Shown: positions 1 to 6,946 of the stretch, piece after piece | Numbering within the stretch: the first letter of the stretch is position 1 | Layout: the number at the start of each line of letters is the position of its first letter | Source of the DNA: an uncultured Christensenellaceae bacterium | GTDB lineage: Bacteria > Bacillota > Clostridia > Christensenellales > CAG-314 | Reading direction: 5' to 3' | DNA length: 64,000 bases | NCBI GenBank assembly: GCA_910585195.1 | Contig: CAJUCX010000005.1 | Location: 1 to 64,000, forward strand | Notes under the pieces: generated by a model | The model's input: only the letters and a program-made list of their open reading frames with translations | The model's database searches: none | Told to the model about the DNA's origin: nothing | Program-made: the position numbers and the translations under genes

Positions 1-409
1 AAACTGAGTTTTCTATTGCTTATTCTTGTCAAAACCTAAAAACATTGGCTGAGTTTTTACTCGGTCTTTTTTTATTTCTTTTTACGGTATAACATAATGT
101 TTCCTAAATTAAATATTTTGTCGTAATATACTCTCTACATGAGTTTTACTTAGACTTTTTATATCCTTTTCTGCCGTAACCGTACAGGGTCTTTGGCTAG
201 GGAACACAGTTATTTTTTATATTTATTAAACAATAAGGCTATTGAAACATAGTCATTTTTTATACTATAACGATACAAGAAAAGATAATTTAGGCAGCAG
301 ACAATTATTATTTGTGCGAACAGTAAAAGCAAATATTTTATACAAATTTGTAAAAATATATTGACTGGGGGGGGGGGGCAATGTTAAAATCAACAAGAGG
401 TAATTAGTT
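1..409. other. Intergenic stretch at the left edge
   Basis: AT-rich DNA with no open reading frame that has a ribosome binding site. The only clear elements are a promoter at 361-390 and the ribosome binding site AAGAGG just before the gene at 410. The rest, 1-360, shows nothing I can assign. It may hold the 3' end of a transcript that starts outside the window. Confidence 0.6.
361..390 (+). promoter_or_regulatory. SigA-type promoter with a 12-G run in its spacer
   Basis: The -35 box TTGACT lies at 361-366 and the -10 box TAAAAT at 385-390, 18 bp apart. Twelve consecutive G residues at 367-378 fill two thirds of the spacer. Such a homopolymer is exceptional in this AT-rich DNA. Changing its length by one base would move the spacing to 17 or 19 bp. 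That is the classical arrangement for slipped-strand phase variation of promoter strength; phase variation here is inferred. Confidence 0.65.
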
Positions 410-1036
410 ATGGACGAAAGAGTTGAACAATATATTGCAAACTTGCAAAAAAGGTTACCGTTACCTAAGTTTGGTGAACCTGAAGAAGAAATAGTTTTAA
501 GCGATCAAGAAATTAAACAGTTGCTTTTAGATAAAAACAGATTTCTCGTAGATAAGGGTTTATTTGATAAAGTATATTCTCCGTATGAAACAAGTTCTCC
601 GGAATATCCTAAAGTTGAATATAGTACCGCAAAGGGGCGTTATCTTTATTACAAGTATCAACCTGTTGAAATGACGGATGAGACCTATCTGCAAATAAGA
701 ATGTTGCATAAAAAAATCGCAAAAAGCAGACAAGTAAAGCAAGAGCAGGTTTCAAACGATATAGAAAAAAAATACTCTAGTATTGCAACATTAATGTATA
801 TTTTTGCGGCAATTGTATTGATTTTTGGCGTGATATTTAGTATTATCTGTTTCGGTGTAGATGTTTTCACAGCAATAGTTTGTTTGGTGGCTGTGCTTAT
901 ACAAGGGGTTGTATATATATACCTTGGGAATATATTTAACGATATGGATGATGTAAGACAGGAAATTGCGGAATTAACTAAAGAAATAGATTCATTAAAA
1001 AGTGAAATCAGAAATATTCAAGATAATATAAAATAA
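410..1036 (+). CDS. Hypothetical membrane protein with C-terminal coiled coil
   Basis: A 208-residue protein I do not recognise. Residues 1-125 are hydrophilic and charged. Two adjacent hydrophobic segments at about 128-150 and 153-175 form a membrane hairpin. The C-terminal 30 residues are a Lys/Glu-rich heptad-like coil. There is no signal peptide, so both ends are probably cytoplasmic. The start ATG follows the ribosome binding site AAGAGG, and the gene is driven by the promoter with the G-run at 361-390. The layout (membrane hairpin then coiled coil) is repeated in the small protein at 1396-1689, although I see no sequence similarity. Function unknown. Confidence 0.7.
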   Translation: MDERVEQYIANLQKRLPLPKFGEPEEEIVLSDQEIKQLLLDKNRFLVDKGLFDKVYSPYETSSPEYPKVEYSTAKGRYLYYKYQPVEMTDETYLQIRMLHKKIAKSRQVKQEQVSNDIEKKYSSIATLMYIFAAIVLIFGVIFSIICFGVDVFTAIVCLVAVLIQGVVYIYLGNIFNDMDDVRQEIAELTKEIDSLKSEIRNIQDNIK

Positions 1037-1058
1037 CCGAATAACTTTGGTTATTTTT
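1030..1058 (+). terminator. Rho-independent terminator
   Basis: The arms AAAATAACC (1030-1038) and GGTTATTTT (1049-1057) pair around a 10-nt loop and run into a T tract. The stop codon of the preceding gene lies inside the left arm. Confidence 0.7.
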
Positions 1059-1103
1059 TCTTTTAACTATAGGTTAAAATAAAAAAACGCCAAACGTCGT
1101 TTT

Positions 1104-1307
1104 TTAATCTTCTAAACCTAACAAATAATCTGCACTGACGTTAAAATATTTTGCAAGTAAAATTATGTTGTCGGCGTTTGGTATGCGTTCTTCCTTTTCC
1201 CACCGCTGAATTGCACGGTCGCTTAAATTCAACTCCTTTGCCAAAGCGCGTGCGCTGAGTTCGTTTTCTTCACGAAGTTCTTTTAATCTTATTGCTAGTT
1301 TTGACAT
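1104..1307 (-). CDS. Small XRE-family HTH transcriptional regulator
   Basis: This 67-residue protein is essentially a single Cro/C1-type helix-turn-helix domain. The signature region, with the helix pair ALAKELNLSDRAIQRWEKEE at residues 21-40, is intact. It continues through an IPNADNIILLAKYFNVSADYLLG-type helix 4/5 close to the C-terminus. It has no sensory domain, so it probably acts as a simple DNA-binding repressor or as the partner of another protein. It is transcribed divergently from the small membrane gene at 1396. The intervening promoter holds an inverted repeat that is a good candidate operator. No clear Shine-Dalgarno is visible before its ATG. Confidence 0.85.
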   Translation of the reverse strand: MSKLAIRLKELREENELSARALAKELNLSDRAIQRWEKEERIPNADNIILLAKYFNVSADYLLGLED

Positions 1308-1341
1308 AGTTAAATTTTAATATAAACATTTATTTTTATAC

Positions 1342-1370
1342 TTGACGCGACCGTTTGGTCGTGTTATACT
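1342..1370 (+). promoter_or_regulatory. SigA promoter with embedded inverted repeat (candidate operator)
   Basis: TTGACG (1342-1347) and TATACT (1365-1370) are 17 bp apart, near consensus. The spacer contains CGACC-GTTT-GGTCG (1348-1361). It extends to 8-bp arms with one mismatch over 1345-1364. A dyad filling the spacer between -35 and -10 is a standard repressor site. The divergent XRE gene next door is the obvious candidate to bind it; that link is inference. Confidence 0.75.
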
Positions 1371-1395
1371 ATAAACAACAAAGGATAAAACACAT

Positions 1396-1689
1396 ATGGT
1401 ACAAAAATTACTTAAATTTATAGGGTGGACGGAACTGGTAATAATTGCTATATTGGGGATAGTTGTCGCTGTTTCGGTACCTGATGCATTTATTGCAATT
1501 TTAGCAATAGTTATGTTTGCTTTTATTGGCATAGTATCAAGTATTTTCTTTTTTGCAATTGCTAAAATAATTGAACAACTTGAAACGCTAAACAGATATA
1601 TGCATATGCTTAATCAAAAAACCACGCAACTCGACAACAAGGTTTCCACAATAGAAGATGCTTACAATGCTTACCGGCAGCGAAGATAA
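1396..1689 (+). CDS. Small membrane protein with two TM helices and a C-terminal coil
   Basis: A 97-residue protein of unknown function. Residues 12-32 and 34-57 are strongly hydrophobic and form a hairpin. Residues 60-97 are amphipathic, with a coiled-coil character (QLETLNRYMHMLNQKTTQLD). The start lies 25 nt behind the -10 box, with AAAGGA as ribosome binding site. It is the divergent neighbour of the XRE regulator at 1104-1307, and the operator-like dyad in its promoter suggests repression by that protein. Confidence 0.7.
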   Translation: MVQKLLKFIGWTELVIIAILGIVVAVSVPDAFIAILAIVMFAFIGIVSSIFFFAIAKIIEQLETLNRYMHMLNQKTTQLDNKVSTIEDAYNAYRQRR

Positions 1690-1708
1690 TTATTTGTCAA
1701 ATAATTTG

Positions 1709-1732
1709 AGCGGACTTTTGTCCGCTTTTTTG
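1709..1732 (+). terminator. Rho-independent terminator
   Basis: AGCGGAC (1709-1715) pairs with GTCCGCT (1720-1726) across a TTTT loop and is followed by a T run. It ends the small membrane protein transcript. Confidence 0.85.
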
Positions 1733-1805
1733 TTTCTGATTTTTCTGTTTGCTAAGCACGGATTTTTTAATATTAAAATTTTTGTTAAATTTTTGTTGAT
1801 TTTAT

Positions 1806-1834
1806 TTGACATTAGTTTTGATTTAGAATACACT
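1806..1834 (+). promoter_or_regulatory. SigA promoter for the PTS IIC-like gene
   Basis: TTGACA (1806-1811), a 17-bp spacer and TACACT (1829-1834) lie 27 bp before the start codon at 1862. Confidence 0.65.
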
Positions 1835-1861
1835 TTTTTCAATTAAATTTTGGAGAGAATT

Positions 1862-3127
1862 ATGGACGGCGATAGCAATAAATTTTCTGCGGAAGAAAAT
1901 TTGCAAGAGACGGAAACTTGCAACGGTCTTTCTGCGGAAGATGAAGAAAACAAAACCCAAATTACAAAAGATGCAGAGCAATCTGCCGCAACGGAGCAAA
2001 AAACGCTTGAAAACAAAAACACAGACGACGCAAAAAAAACTAAACTCGCTGTAAAAGAAAGATTGAAATATTTTGCAAAGCGTTGGTTTATAGACGCATT
2101 TTCCGGAATGGCTCTCGGTCTGTTTGCTACTTTAATTGCAGGCACCATATTTGCGCAGATAGGCGCGCTTATCAACAGCGGGGGAGAGAACGCCGTCGGC
2201 AACCTTATAAACTCTGTTGCAACCATTGCTAAATTTATGATGGGCGCAGGGATAGGCGCAGGCATAGCATACGCCTTAAAGTGCGACAAACTTACGCTGT
2301 TCAGTTGCGTTGCCGCCGGTATGATAGGCGCAAATGCAAACGGTTGGCTGCCTGATTTGACCATAACTGTCGGCGTCGGCAACCCGATTGGCGCTTACGT
2401 AACTTCGATTGTTACTGCGGAACTGTGTTCTTTATACGCAGGCAAGACTAAACTTGACATAATACTTATTCCGCTTGGGGCAATGCTTATTACCGCGGTG
2501 CTTGTCATTACCATTTGTCCGCCGGTAACGTGGCTTATACAAAAACTCGGCGAGGGCATTGCGTTGGCTACCGAAGCGACTCCGTTTTTTATGGGTATAA
2601 TAATTGCCGTCGTTATGGGCATACTGTTGACGCTGCCTACTTCTTCCGCCGCAATTTGGGTGGCATTGGCGCAAAACTCAACAAGCGACATTATGCTTTT
2701 GGCAGGCGGCGCCGCAGTAGTTGGCTGTGCTTGCCATATGGTCGGCTTTGCCGTAATGAGTTTTAAGGAAAACGGCTGGTCGGGGCTTATTTCGCAAGGC
2801 ATAGGCACGAGTATGCTGCAAATTCCAAACGTGATGAAAAACCCTAAAATACTTTTGCCGCCTATAATTGCAAGCGCAGTTTGCGGTCCGCTGTCTACCT
2901 GCCTGTTTCAACTTAAATGCGGCGCAGTCGGCGGCGGTATGGGCACGGCAGGTTTTGTAGGAGTGATAGATACGATTGCTCGTTCTACGGATATTTCCGC
3001 AGCAGCATTGATAATAGGCGTAATTTTGTTGTTTTTCGTGCTTCCGGGCGTTATATGCTGGGGTATGACGAAATTGCTTAAAAAAGTCGGTTGGATTGGA
3101 GAAAACGACCTTAAACTGCAACTTTAA
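1862..3127 (+). CDS. PTS transporter subunit IIC, PfoR-like
   Basis: A 421-residue polytopic membrane protein of the PTS EIIC_2/PfoR family, named after the Clostridium perfringens regulator PfoR. The first 70 residues are a hydrophilic acidic Asn/Glu-rich tail. From residue 75 there are about nine hydrophobic segments rich in Gly and Ala. These include the family region with NPIGAYVTSIVTAEL and the conserved stretch GGGMGTAGFVG near residue 365. No EIIA or EIIB domain is fused and no PTS partner lies nearby. The substrate and even the transport role are therefore uncertain. The start is the ATG with GGAGAG 5 nt upstream, not the TTG four codons earlier, which overlaps that site. Confidence 0.8.
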   Translation: MDGDSNKFSAEENLQETETCNGLSAEDEENKTQITKDAEQSAATEQKTLENKNTDDAKKTKLAVKERLKYFAKRWFIDAFSGMALGLFATLIAGTIFAQIGALINSGGENAVGNLINSVATIAKFMMGAGIGAGIAYALKCDKLTLFSCVAAGMIGANANGWLPDLTITVGVGNPIGAYVTSIVTAELCSLYAGKTKLDIILIPLGAMLITAVLVITICPPVTWLIQKLGEGIALATEATPFFMGIIIAVVMGILLTLPTSSAAIWVALAQNSTSDIMLLAGGAAVVGCACHMVGFAVMSFKENGWSGLISQGIGTSMLQIPNVMKNPKILLPPIIASAVCGPLSTCLFQLKCGAVGGGMGTAGFVGVIDTIARSTDISAAALIIGVILLFFVLPGVICWGMTKLLKKVGWIGENDLKLQL

Positions 3128-3211
3128 GACGCTTATGCATTTATTAAATACTGCGAAATTTCCGCTAAATGAAAAACCTGAAAAATTTTTTATAAATTTT
3201 ACATAAAACTA

Positions 3212-3240
3212 TTTACAAATACTTATTTTGTGTATATAAT
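3212..3240 (+). promoter_or_regulatory. SigA promoter for the acidic zinc-ribbon gene
   Basis: TTTACA (3212-3217), a 17-bp spacer and a perfect TATAAT (3235-3240) lie 41 bp before the ATG at 3282. Confidence 0.75.
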
Positions 3241-3281
3241 TCATAAGCATTTTAGTTGAATATTCGGGAGATATTTAATAC

Positions 3282-3746
3282 ATGGCAATTACTTACAAGA
3301 AATGTCCTAGATGTGAACTTAATTATATCGACTCGCGCCAAGAAATGTGCGACATCTGCAAGGCAGAACTTAACCTCGCGCCAAATACTTTGATTGACGA
3401 CGAAGACGACGCAAAGGAACTTTGCCCTATTTGTAAAGTCAATTATATAGACGTAGGTGAAGAAATGTGCGAAAGCTGTGCGGAAGAACTTGCAGCCAAA
3501 GCCAATGAAGAATCTGCCGATGACGACTCGTGGAAGGATTTTGTCGACGAAGAACTCGACGACGACGAAGACGAGGACGCAATTGAAATTCCGTTGGAAG
3601 AATTGCAGGACGAAGAGTTTAACGATTCTTTCGACGATGAAGAAGAGTTTGAAGAAGAATATAAAGACGACTTCGAAGAAATAGAAGATTTCGACGACGA
3701 AGATTTTGACGATATTGACGACGACGAAGACGAGGACGAAGATTGA
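3282..3746 (+). CDS. Double zinc-ribbon protein with extreme acidic tail
   Basis: A 154-residue protein. Two similar CxxC...CxxC units occur at residues 8-29 (CPRC and CDIC) and 47-67 (CPIC and CESC). Both share the phrase NYID followed by EMC, so they look like an internal duplication of a small zinc ribbon. From about residue 80 to the end the chain is overwhelmingly Asp/Glu with Phe interruptions, a low-complexity polyanion. I know no characterised homologue. The acidic tail recalls the RNA polymerase delta subunit or DNA-mimic proteins, but only in composition. The start has GGGAG 12 nt upstream, and a strong terminator follows directly, so it is monocistronic. Confidence 0.75.
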   Translation: MAITYKKCPRCELNYIDSRQEMCDICKAELNLAPNTLIDDEDDAKELCPICKVNYIDVGEEMCESCAEELAAKANEESADDDSWKDFVDEELDDDEDEDAIEIPLEELQDEEFNDSFDDEEEFEEEYKDDFEEIEDFDDEDFDDIDDDEDEDED

Positions 3747-3751
3747 TTTTT

Positions 3752-3783
3752 AACGCCTGCGGAAAATCCGCAGGCGTTTTTGT
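3752..3783 (+). terminator. Strong Rho-independent terminator
   Basis: A perfect 12-bp stem, AACGCCTGCGGA (3752-3763) with TCCGCAGGCGTT (3767-3778), has a 3-nt loop and a T-rich tail. Confidence 0.95.
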
Positions 3784-3862
3784 ATTTTTTCATATCTTCA
3801 AAATTTTTTTCAAAACTTTCTTTATCGGTTTAGAAATTGCTTTTTAGGGTGATAATTGCCCT

Positions 3863-4102
3863 ATGAAGAAACAAACGGTAAGTTTAGATTTGATAAGAAC
3901 CAAAATAGAAGAGCTTAAAGGCAAGGACGTAAAAATACGGTTAAACAAGGGCAGAAACAGAATTCAGTTTTTGAAGGGCAAAATAGACGAGACTTATTCG
4001 TCTGTGTTTGTGGTAAAAATTTACGATGATATATTCGACAGGCTTTCATGCACTTATCAGGATGTGCTGTGCGGAGACGTAAGATTTAAGACCATTGAGT
4101 GA
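3863..4102 (+). CDS. veg: Veg family protein
   Basis: A 79-residue protein of the Veg family (DUF1021). The family features are visible: the N-terminal helix region ending KGKDVKIRLNKGRNR, then a small beta-barrel rich in Val, Phe and Tyr ending with SCTYQDVLCGDVRF. The length matches the family. In Bacillus subtilis, Veg stimulates biofilm genes; in Clostridia the gene typically sits near sipL and ispE, as it does here. A -10-like GATAAT (3851-3856) lies only 6 nt before the ATG, with TTTAGA (3829-3834) 16 bp further up. Apart from AGGG 13 nt upstream there is no Shine-Dalgarno, so the message may be leaderless. Confidence 0.92.
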   Translation: MKKQTVSLDLIRTKIEELKGKDVKIRLNKGRNRIQFLKGKIDETYSSVFVVKIYDDIFDRLSCTYQDVLCGDVRFKTIE

Positions 4103-4238
4103 TTTCAAAAAAATTACTTACACGCTATTATAGGCGATTACAAAAAAAAGACACCGCTTTCAAAGCGTTTATCGGTTTTTTGCATCTGCAAAGACGCTCT
4201 GCGCTCGAATTTATTTGCAAACAAATATTTAATTTTAG

Positions 4239-4282
4239 TTTAGTGAAAAATAATTTTATATCACTATAAATTGTTCACTAAA
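4239..4282. repeat. Inverted repeat upstream of the sipL promoter
   Basis: TTTAGTGAA (4239-4247) and TTCACTAAA (4274-4282) are perfect complements separated by 26 bp of AT-rich DNA, ending 7 bp before the SigE-like -35 box. It could be an operator or a weak hairpin. The remaining space between veg and sipL contains a weak hairpin followed by a T run near 4155-4182, and nothing else I can assign. Confidence 0.4.
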
Positions 4283-4289
4283 AAATTAG

Positions 4290-4318
4290 GCATACTGTAA
4301 AAGGCGGTTTCATATAAT
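4290..4318 (+). promoter_or_regulatory. Candidate SigE (mother-cell) promoter for sipL
   Basis: GCATACT (4290-4296) and CATATAAT (4311-4318) are separated by 14 bp. They match the sporulation SigE consensus (about KMATATT, 14-15 bp, CATACAHT) at 6 of 7 and 7 of 8 positions. SipL is made in the mother cell under SigE in C. difficile, so match and function agree. Confidence 0.6.
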
Positions 4319-4354
4319 CTACTGTTAATATTGTAAAAAACGGGGGATAATCAA

Positions 4355-5848
4355 ATGAAACCACAAATTGACAAAATACAGACGTGCTGCCGCAAGTTTT
4401 TGGGCAATTCGCAAACTGTCGTAGAAGCGCAACTTAACGCCAAAGACGCGGAAACCGTAAGCGTACTTGCAATTTCCGCCGACCCGTGCGTAATTTCCGG
4501 CGATAGTTTGTCGGGAGAAGTCGTTTATGCCGGCAAGGTAAACATAAAAGCGATAATTTGCGACAATGACGAAAATCCCGCAAGTTTGAACTATAACGTA
4601 GATTTTGCAAATAAGTTTGAAAACGAAAATATTACGCCTGAGGTCAAACTCGATTTCGAATCCTGCGCGGTGGACGTGTCTTACAAGACGGAAGGCAACA
4701 CGGTGTCGGTTCGTTGTGTGGTTGAAACAAAAATATATGCGCAAATCAAGCGCAGTGCCGATATTTTGACCGATTGTCAGGACGTCAACTGCAAAACCGA
4801 CAGTGTAAATCTTTGCGTAGAGTCTTCAAGCGTAAATGCAAACTTTACCGTTGTCGACGAAGTTGAAGTTAAGCATAAAATAGGCAAAATTTTGCTTGCG
4901 GAAAGCAACGCGGTTTTGTCGTCGGTAAAATGCGGCGACGACGTTGTTACGGCAAAAGGCAGCGTTTACACTTGCGTAACTTATCAGACAGGCGAAAACA
5001 ATATAAAATCCGTCGTTATAGATACCCCGTTTAATGAAGAAATCTCCGCCGACGGCGCAACCTGCGATTGCATTGCAACGGCGCGCCTTTCGGTAAAAAA
5101 TACAAAACTGCATATGGAAGTCGTAGAGGATGAGGACAACAGGTCTTTCACCATAGAAACGGAACTTTGCTTAAACGCGGTTTGCAGTGCAAATCAAAAC
5201 TTGCAGGTGGTAACCGACGCGTTTAGTCTTACGGAAGAAATAAACGTAATTTCCGATACTTTCGAAAACTGCATGCCGCAAAATTATTTCTGTTTCACCC
5301 AAAAGATTGACGGCATTGCGGAAACCGACGGTAAGGCCGCGGTAGATGAAATTTTGTGCACCACAAACCCGAAAGTTGTTGCGGTAAACAATCGCTGCAA
5401 CGACGGCACTTTGACGGTGGAAGGTATTTTGTGCGGAAATCTGCTTTATTTAAGCGAAGAAAAAATTGCTTCTTTGGACTTTGAAATTCCGTTTGTGTCG
5501 GAAACCGATTGCAACTGCGACAGCATATGCGACGTAGTAAACGCGGCAGTCGTGGAAATTTCCGCAAAAGTAATTCGCGGCGCCGTAAATATAGACGCAG
5601 TAGTTAAATTCGGCGTAAATTGCTACACTACGCAAAAATTCACCGCTGTATGCGATATAGAAGTTTTGGGCGAAAGACAGCACAGCGGCTGCGCAATAGA
5701 AGTGCTTACCGGCAAACAGGGTATGACCGCGTGGGATTTGCAAAAATATCTCGGCATTGCGGAAAGCGACATTATGGCTTGCAACCCCGATTTGACTTTG
5801 CCGCTTGAAAAAGACAGAAAGATTTTAATATACAGGCAAATCAAATAA
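4355..5848 (+). CDS. sipL: SipL-like spore morphogenesis protein (DUF3794 + LysM)
   Basis: A 497-residue protein with DUF3794-type repeats over most of its length (alternating short beta strands, for example VEAQLNAKDAETVSVLA and later KIASLDFEIPF). It has a C-terminal LysM domain from about residue 445 (AIEVLTGKQGMTAWDLQKYL ... CNPDL). This order is that of C. difficile SipL, which binds the ATPase SpoIVA through its LysM domain to attach the coat to the forespore. The length is similar. Position next to ispE and spoIIR is the usual clostridial context. The start follows GGGGGAT. A SigE-like promoter lies 36 bp upstream and a strong terminator ends the unit. Confidence 0.85.
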   Translation: MKPQIDKIQTCCRKFLGNSQTVVEAQLNAKDAETVSVLAISADPCVISGDSLSGEVVYAGKVNIKAIICDNDENPASLNYNVDFANKFENENITPEVKLDFESCAVDVSYKTEGNTVSVRCVVETKIYAQIKRSADILTDCQDVNCKTDSVNLCVESSSVNANFTVVDEVEVKHKIGKILLAESNAVLSSVKCGDDVVTAKGSVYTCVTYQTGENNIKSVVIDTPFNEEISADGATCDCIATARLSVKNTKLHMEVVEDEDNRSFTIETELCLNAVCSANQNLQVVTDAFSLTEEINVISDTFENCMPQNYFCFTQKIDGIAETDGKAAVDEILCTTNPKVVAVNNRCNDGTLTVEGILCGNLLYLSEEKIASLDFEIPFVSETDCNCDSICDVVNAAVVEISAKVIRGAVNIDAVVKFGVNCYTTQKFTAVCDIEVLGERQHSGCAIEVLTGKQGMTAWDLQKYLGIAESDIMACNPDLTLPLEKDRKILIYRQIK

Positions 5849-5876
5849 TTTATAAATTTAAGTTATATCAAAAATC

Positions 5877-5906
5877 AAACCGCGGTAAACTTACCGCGGT
5901 TTTTGT
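5877..5906 (+). terminator. Rho-independent terminator after sipL
   Basis: A perfect 12-bp stem, AAACCGCGGTAA (5877-5888) with TTACCGCGGTTT (5891-5902), is followed by TTTGTTTT. Confidence 0.95.
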
Positions 5907-6026
5907 TTTAAGGTTATATGTATAAGCGCCGTTAAACGATAAAAATTTGTTTTCTGCAAACAAAAGTTAATTTTTGATATTGCAATCTTTGGTTTAATGT
6001 TTTATCATTAAAAAAAGGGGCTCGAA

Positions 6027-6875
6027 ATGAAGATTAAAGTTTATGCAAAATTAAATTTGACTTTGAACGTTACTTCTTTGGAAGAAAACGGCTATCACAA
6101 TCTCGATATGGTAAACCAAAGCATAAGCATTTTTGACGAAATCGAGTTGACTCAAAGAGACGACAAACTGTGCAAGGTTTATTGCGACAGAGATATAGGC
6201 ATAATAAACACTGCGCTGACCTCCGCAAGTCAGTTTGTAAAGCGGTTTGACTGTTGCGGCTATGACGTAAAAATAAAAAAAGGTATACCTATGATGGGCG
6301 GTCTAGGCGGCAGCAGCGCAGACGCGGCGGGTATACTTACGGCGCTTGCAAAACTGCACGACGCCGATATACAGCAGGTTTATGAAATTGCCGACGTTGT
6401 AGGCAGCGACGTAAGATATATGATGACCGGCGGTCTTGCGAGGGTTACCGGCAGGGGCAACTGCGTGCAGTCCGTTTACAGCGACGCTATGCTGTATTTC
6501 GTTTTGGTTTTGCCGCCGTTCGGTATGTCTACGCAAAGGGTTTATCACGGTTTTGACGAGCAGCCCGACTTTAACTTTGCGGACAACGACAAAATAATAG
6601 ACGCCGTGCTTAAAGAAGATACTGCCTTTATAAGACAAAATATTTACAACGGTTTGCAAGCGACGGCCTTTGCCGCAGACGGACGGCTTAAAGAAATTTT
6701 CGACAAGGTAAGCAAAATTTGTCCGGTGCAAATGACCGGCAGCGGAAGTTGTTTGTTTGCGGTTGCTGACAGCAAAGCCGACAGTCGCTTTCTTGCGGAA
6801 CGGCTCAAAAATTCGGGCTTTAACGCGATTGCCGTCGAAAGCAAAAATTTCGGCGTGGAATATATTGAAAAATAA
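6027..6875 (+). CDS. ispE: 4-diphosphocytidyl-2-C-methyl-D-erythritol kinase
   Basis: A 282-residue GHMP kinase of the MEP isoprenoid pathway. It phosphorylates the 2-hydroxyl of CDP-methylerythritol with ATP. The N-terminal motif YAKLNLTLNV (6-15) is typical of IspE. The GHMP ATP loop GGLGGSSADA is at 91-100, followed by the conserved GSDVRYMMTGG stretch. The C-terminal motif MTGSGSCLFAV lies near 238-248. Full length. The start has the purine run AGGGG 9 nt upstream. It lies in the conserved clostridial order sipL-ispE-spoIIR and is followed by its own terminator. Confidence 0.96.
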   Translation: MKIKVYAKLNLTLNVTSLEENGYHNLDMVNQSISIFDEIELTQRDDKLCKVYCDRDIGIINTALTSASQFVKRFDCCGYDVKIKKGIPMMGGLGGSSADAAGILTALAKLHDADIQQVYEIADVVGSDVRYMMTGGLARVTGRGNCVQSVYSDAMLYFVLVLPPFGMSTQRVYHGFDEQPDFNFADNDKIIDAVLKEDTAFIRQNIYNGLQATAFAADGRLKEIFDKVSKICPVQMTGSGSCLFAVADSKADSRFLAERLKNSGFNAIAVESKNFGVEYIEK

Positions 6876-6887
6876 CGGCATAAAAAA

Positions 6888-6916
6888 GTTTAATCCATAG
6901 CAAAAGTGTGCATAAT
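6888..6916 (+). promoter_or_regulatory. Candidate forespore (SigF/SigG-type) promoter for spoIIR
   Basis: GTTTA (6888-6892), a 15-bp spacer and GTGCATAAT (6908-6916) resemble the SigF consensus (GYATA, 15-16 bp, GGNNANANT), with mismatches. It overlaps the left arm of the terminator at 6902-6930. A transcript starting about 7 bp downstream would therefore lack that arm. Weak by sequence alone; supported by spoIIR being a known SigF target. Confidence 0.35.
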
Positions 6917-6934
6917 TTAAGCACACTTTTTTGT
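6902..6934 (+). terminator. Terminator between ispE and spoIIR
   Basis: AAAAGTGTGC (6902-6911) and GCACACTTTT (6921-6930) form a 10-bp stem with a 9-nt loop, followed by TTGTTT. It ends 16 nt before the spoIIR start codon and so separates spoIIR from ispE transcription. Confidence 0.85.
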
Positions 6935-6946
6935 TTGGAGAAAATT

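Noticed and set aside
1850..1861. TTG start four codons upstream for the PTS IIC gene
   Set aside because: It overlaps the ribosome binding site GGAGAG that serves the ATG at 1862.
3443..3793. Ser-rich open frame on the minus strand opposite the acidic protein
   Set aside because: It is the antisense of Asp/Glu codons (GAC/GAA read backwards give Ser), with no ribosome binding site.
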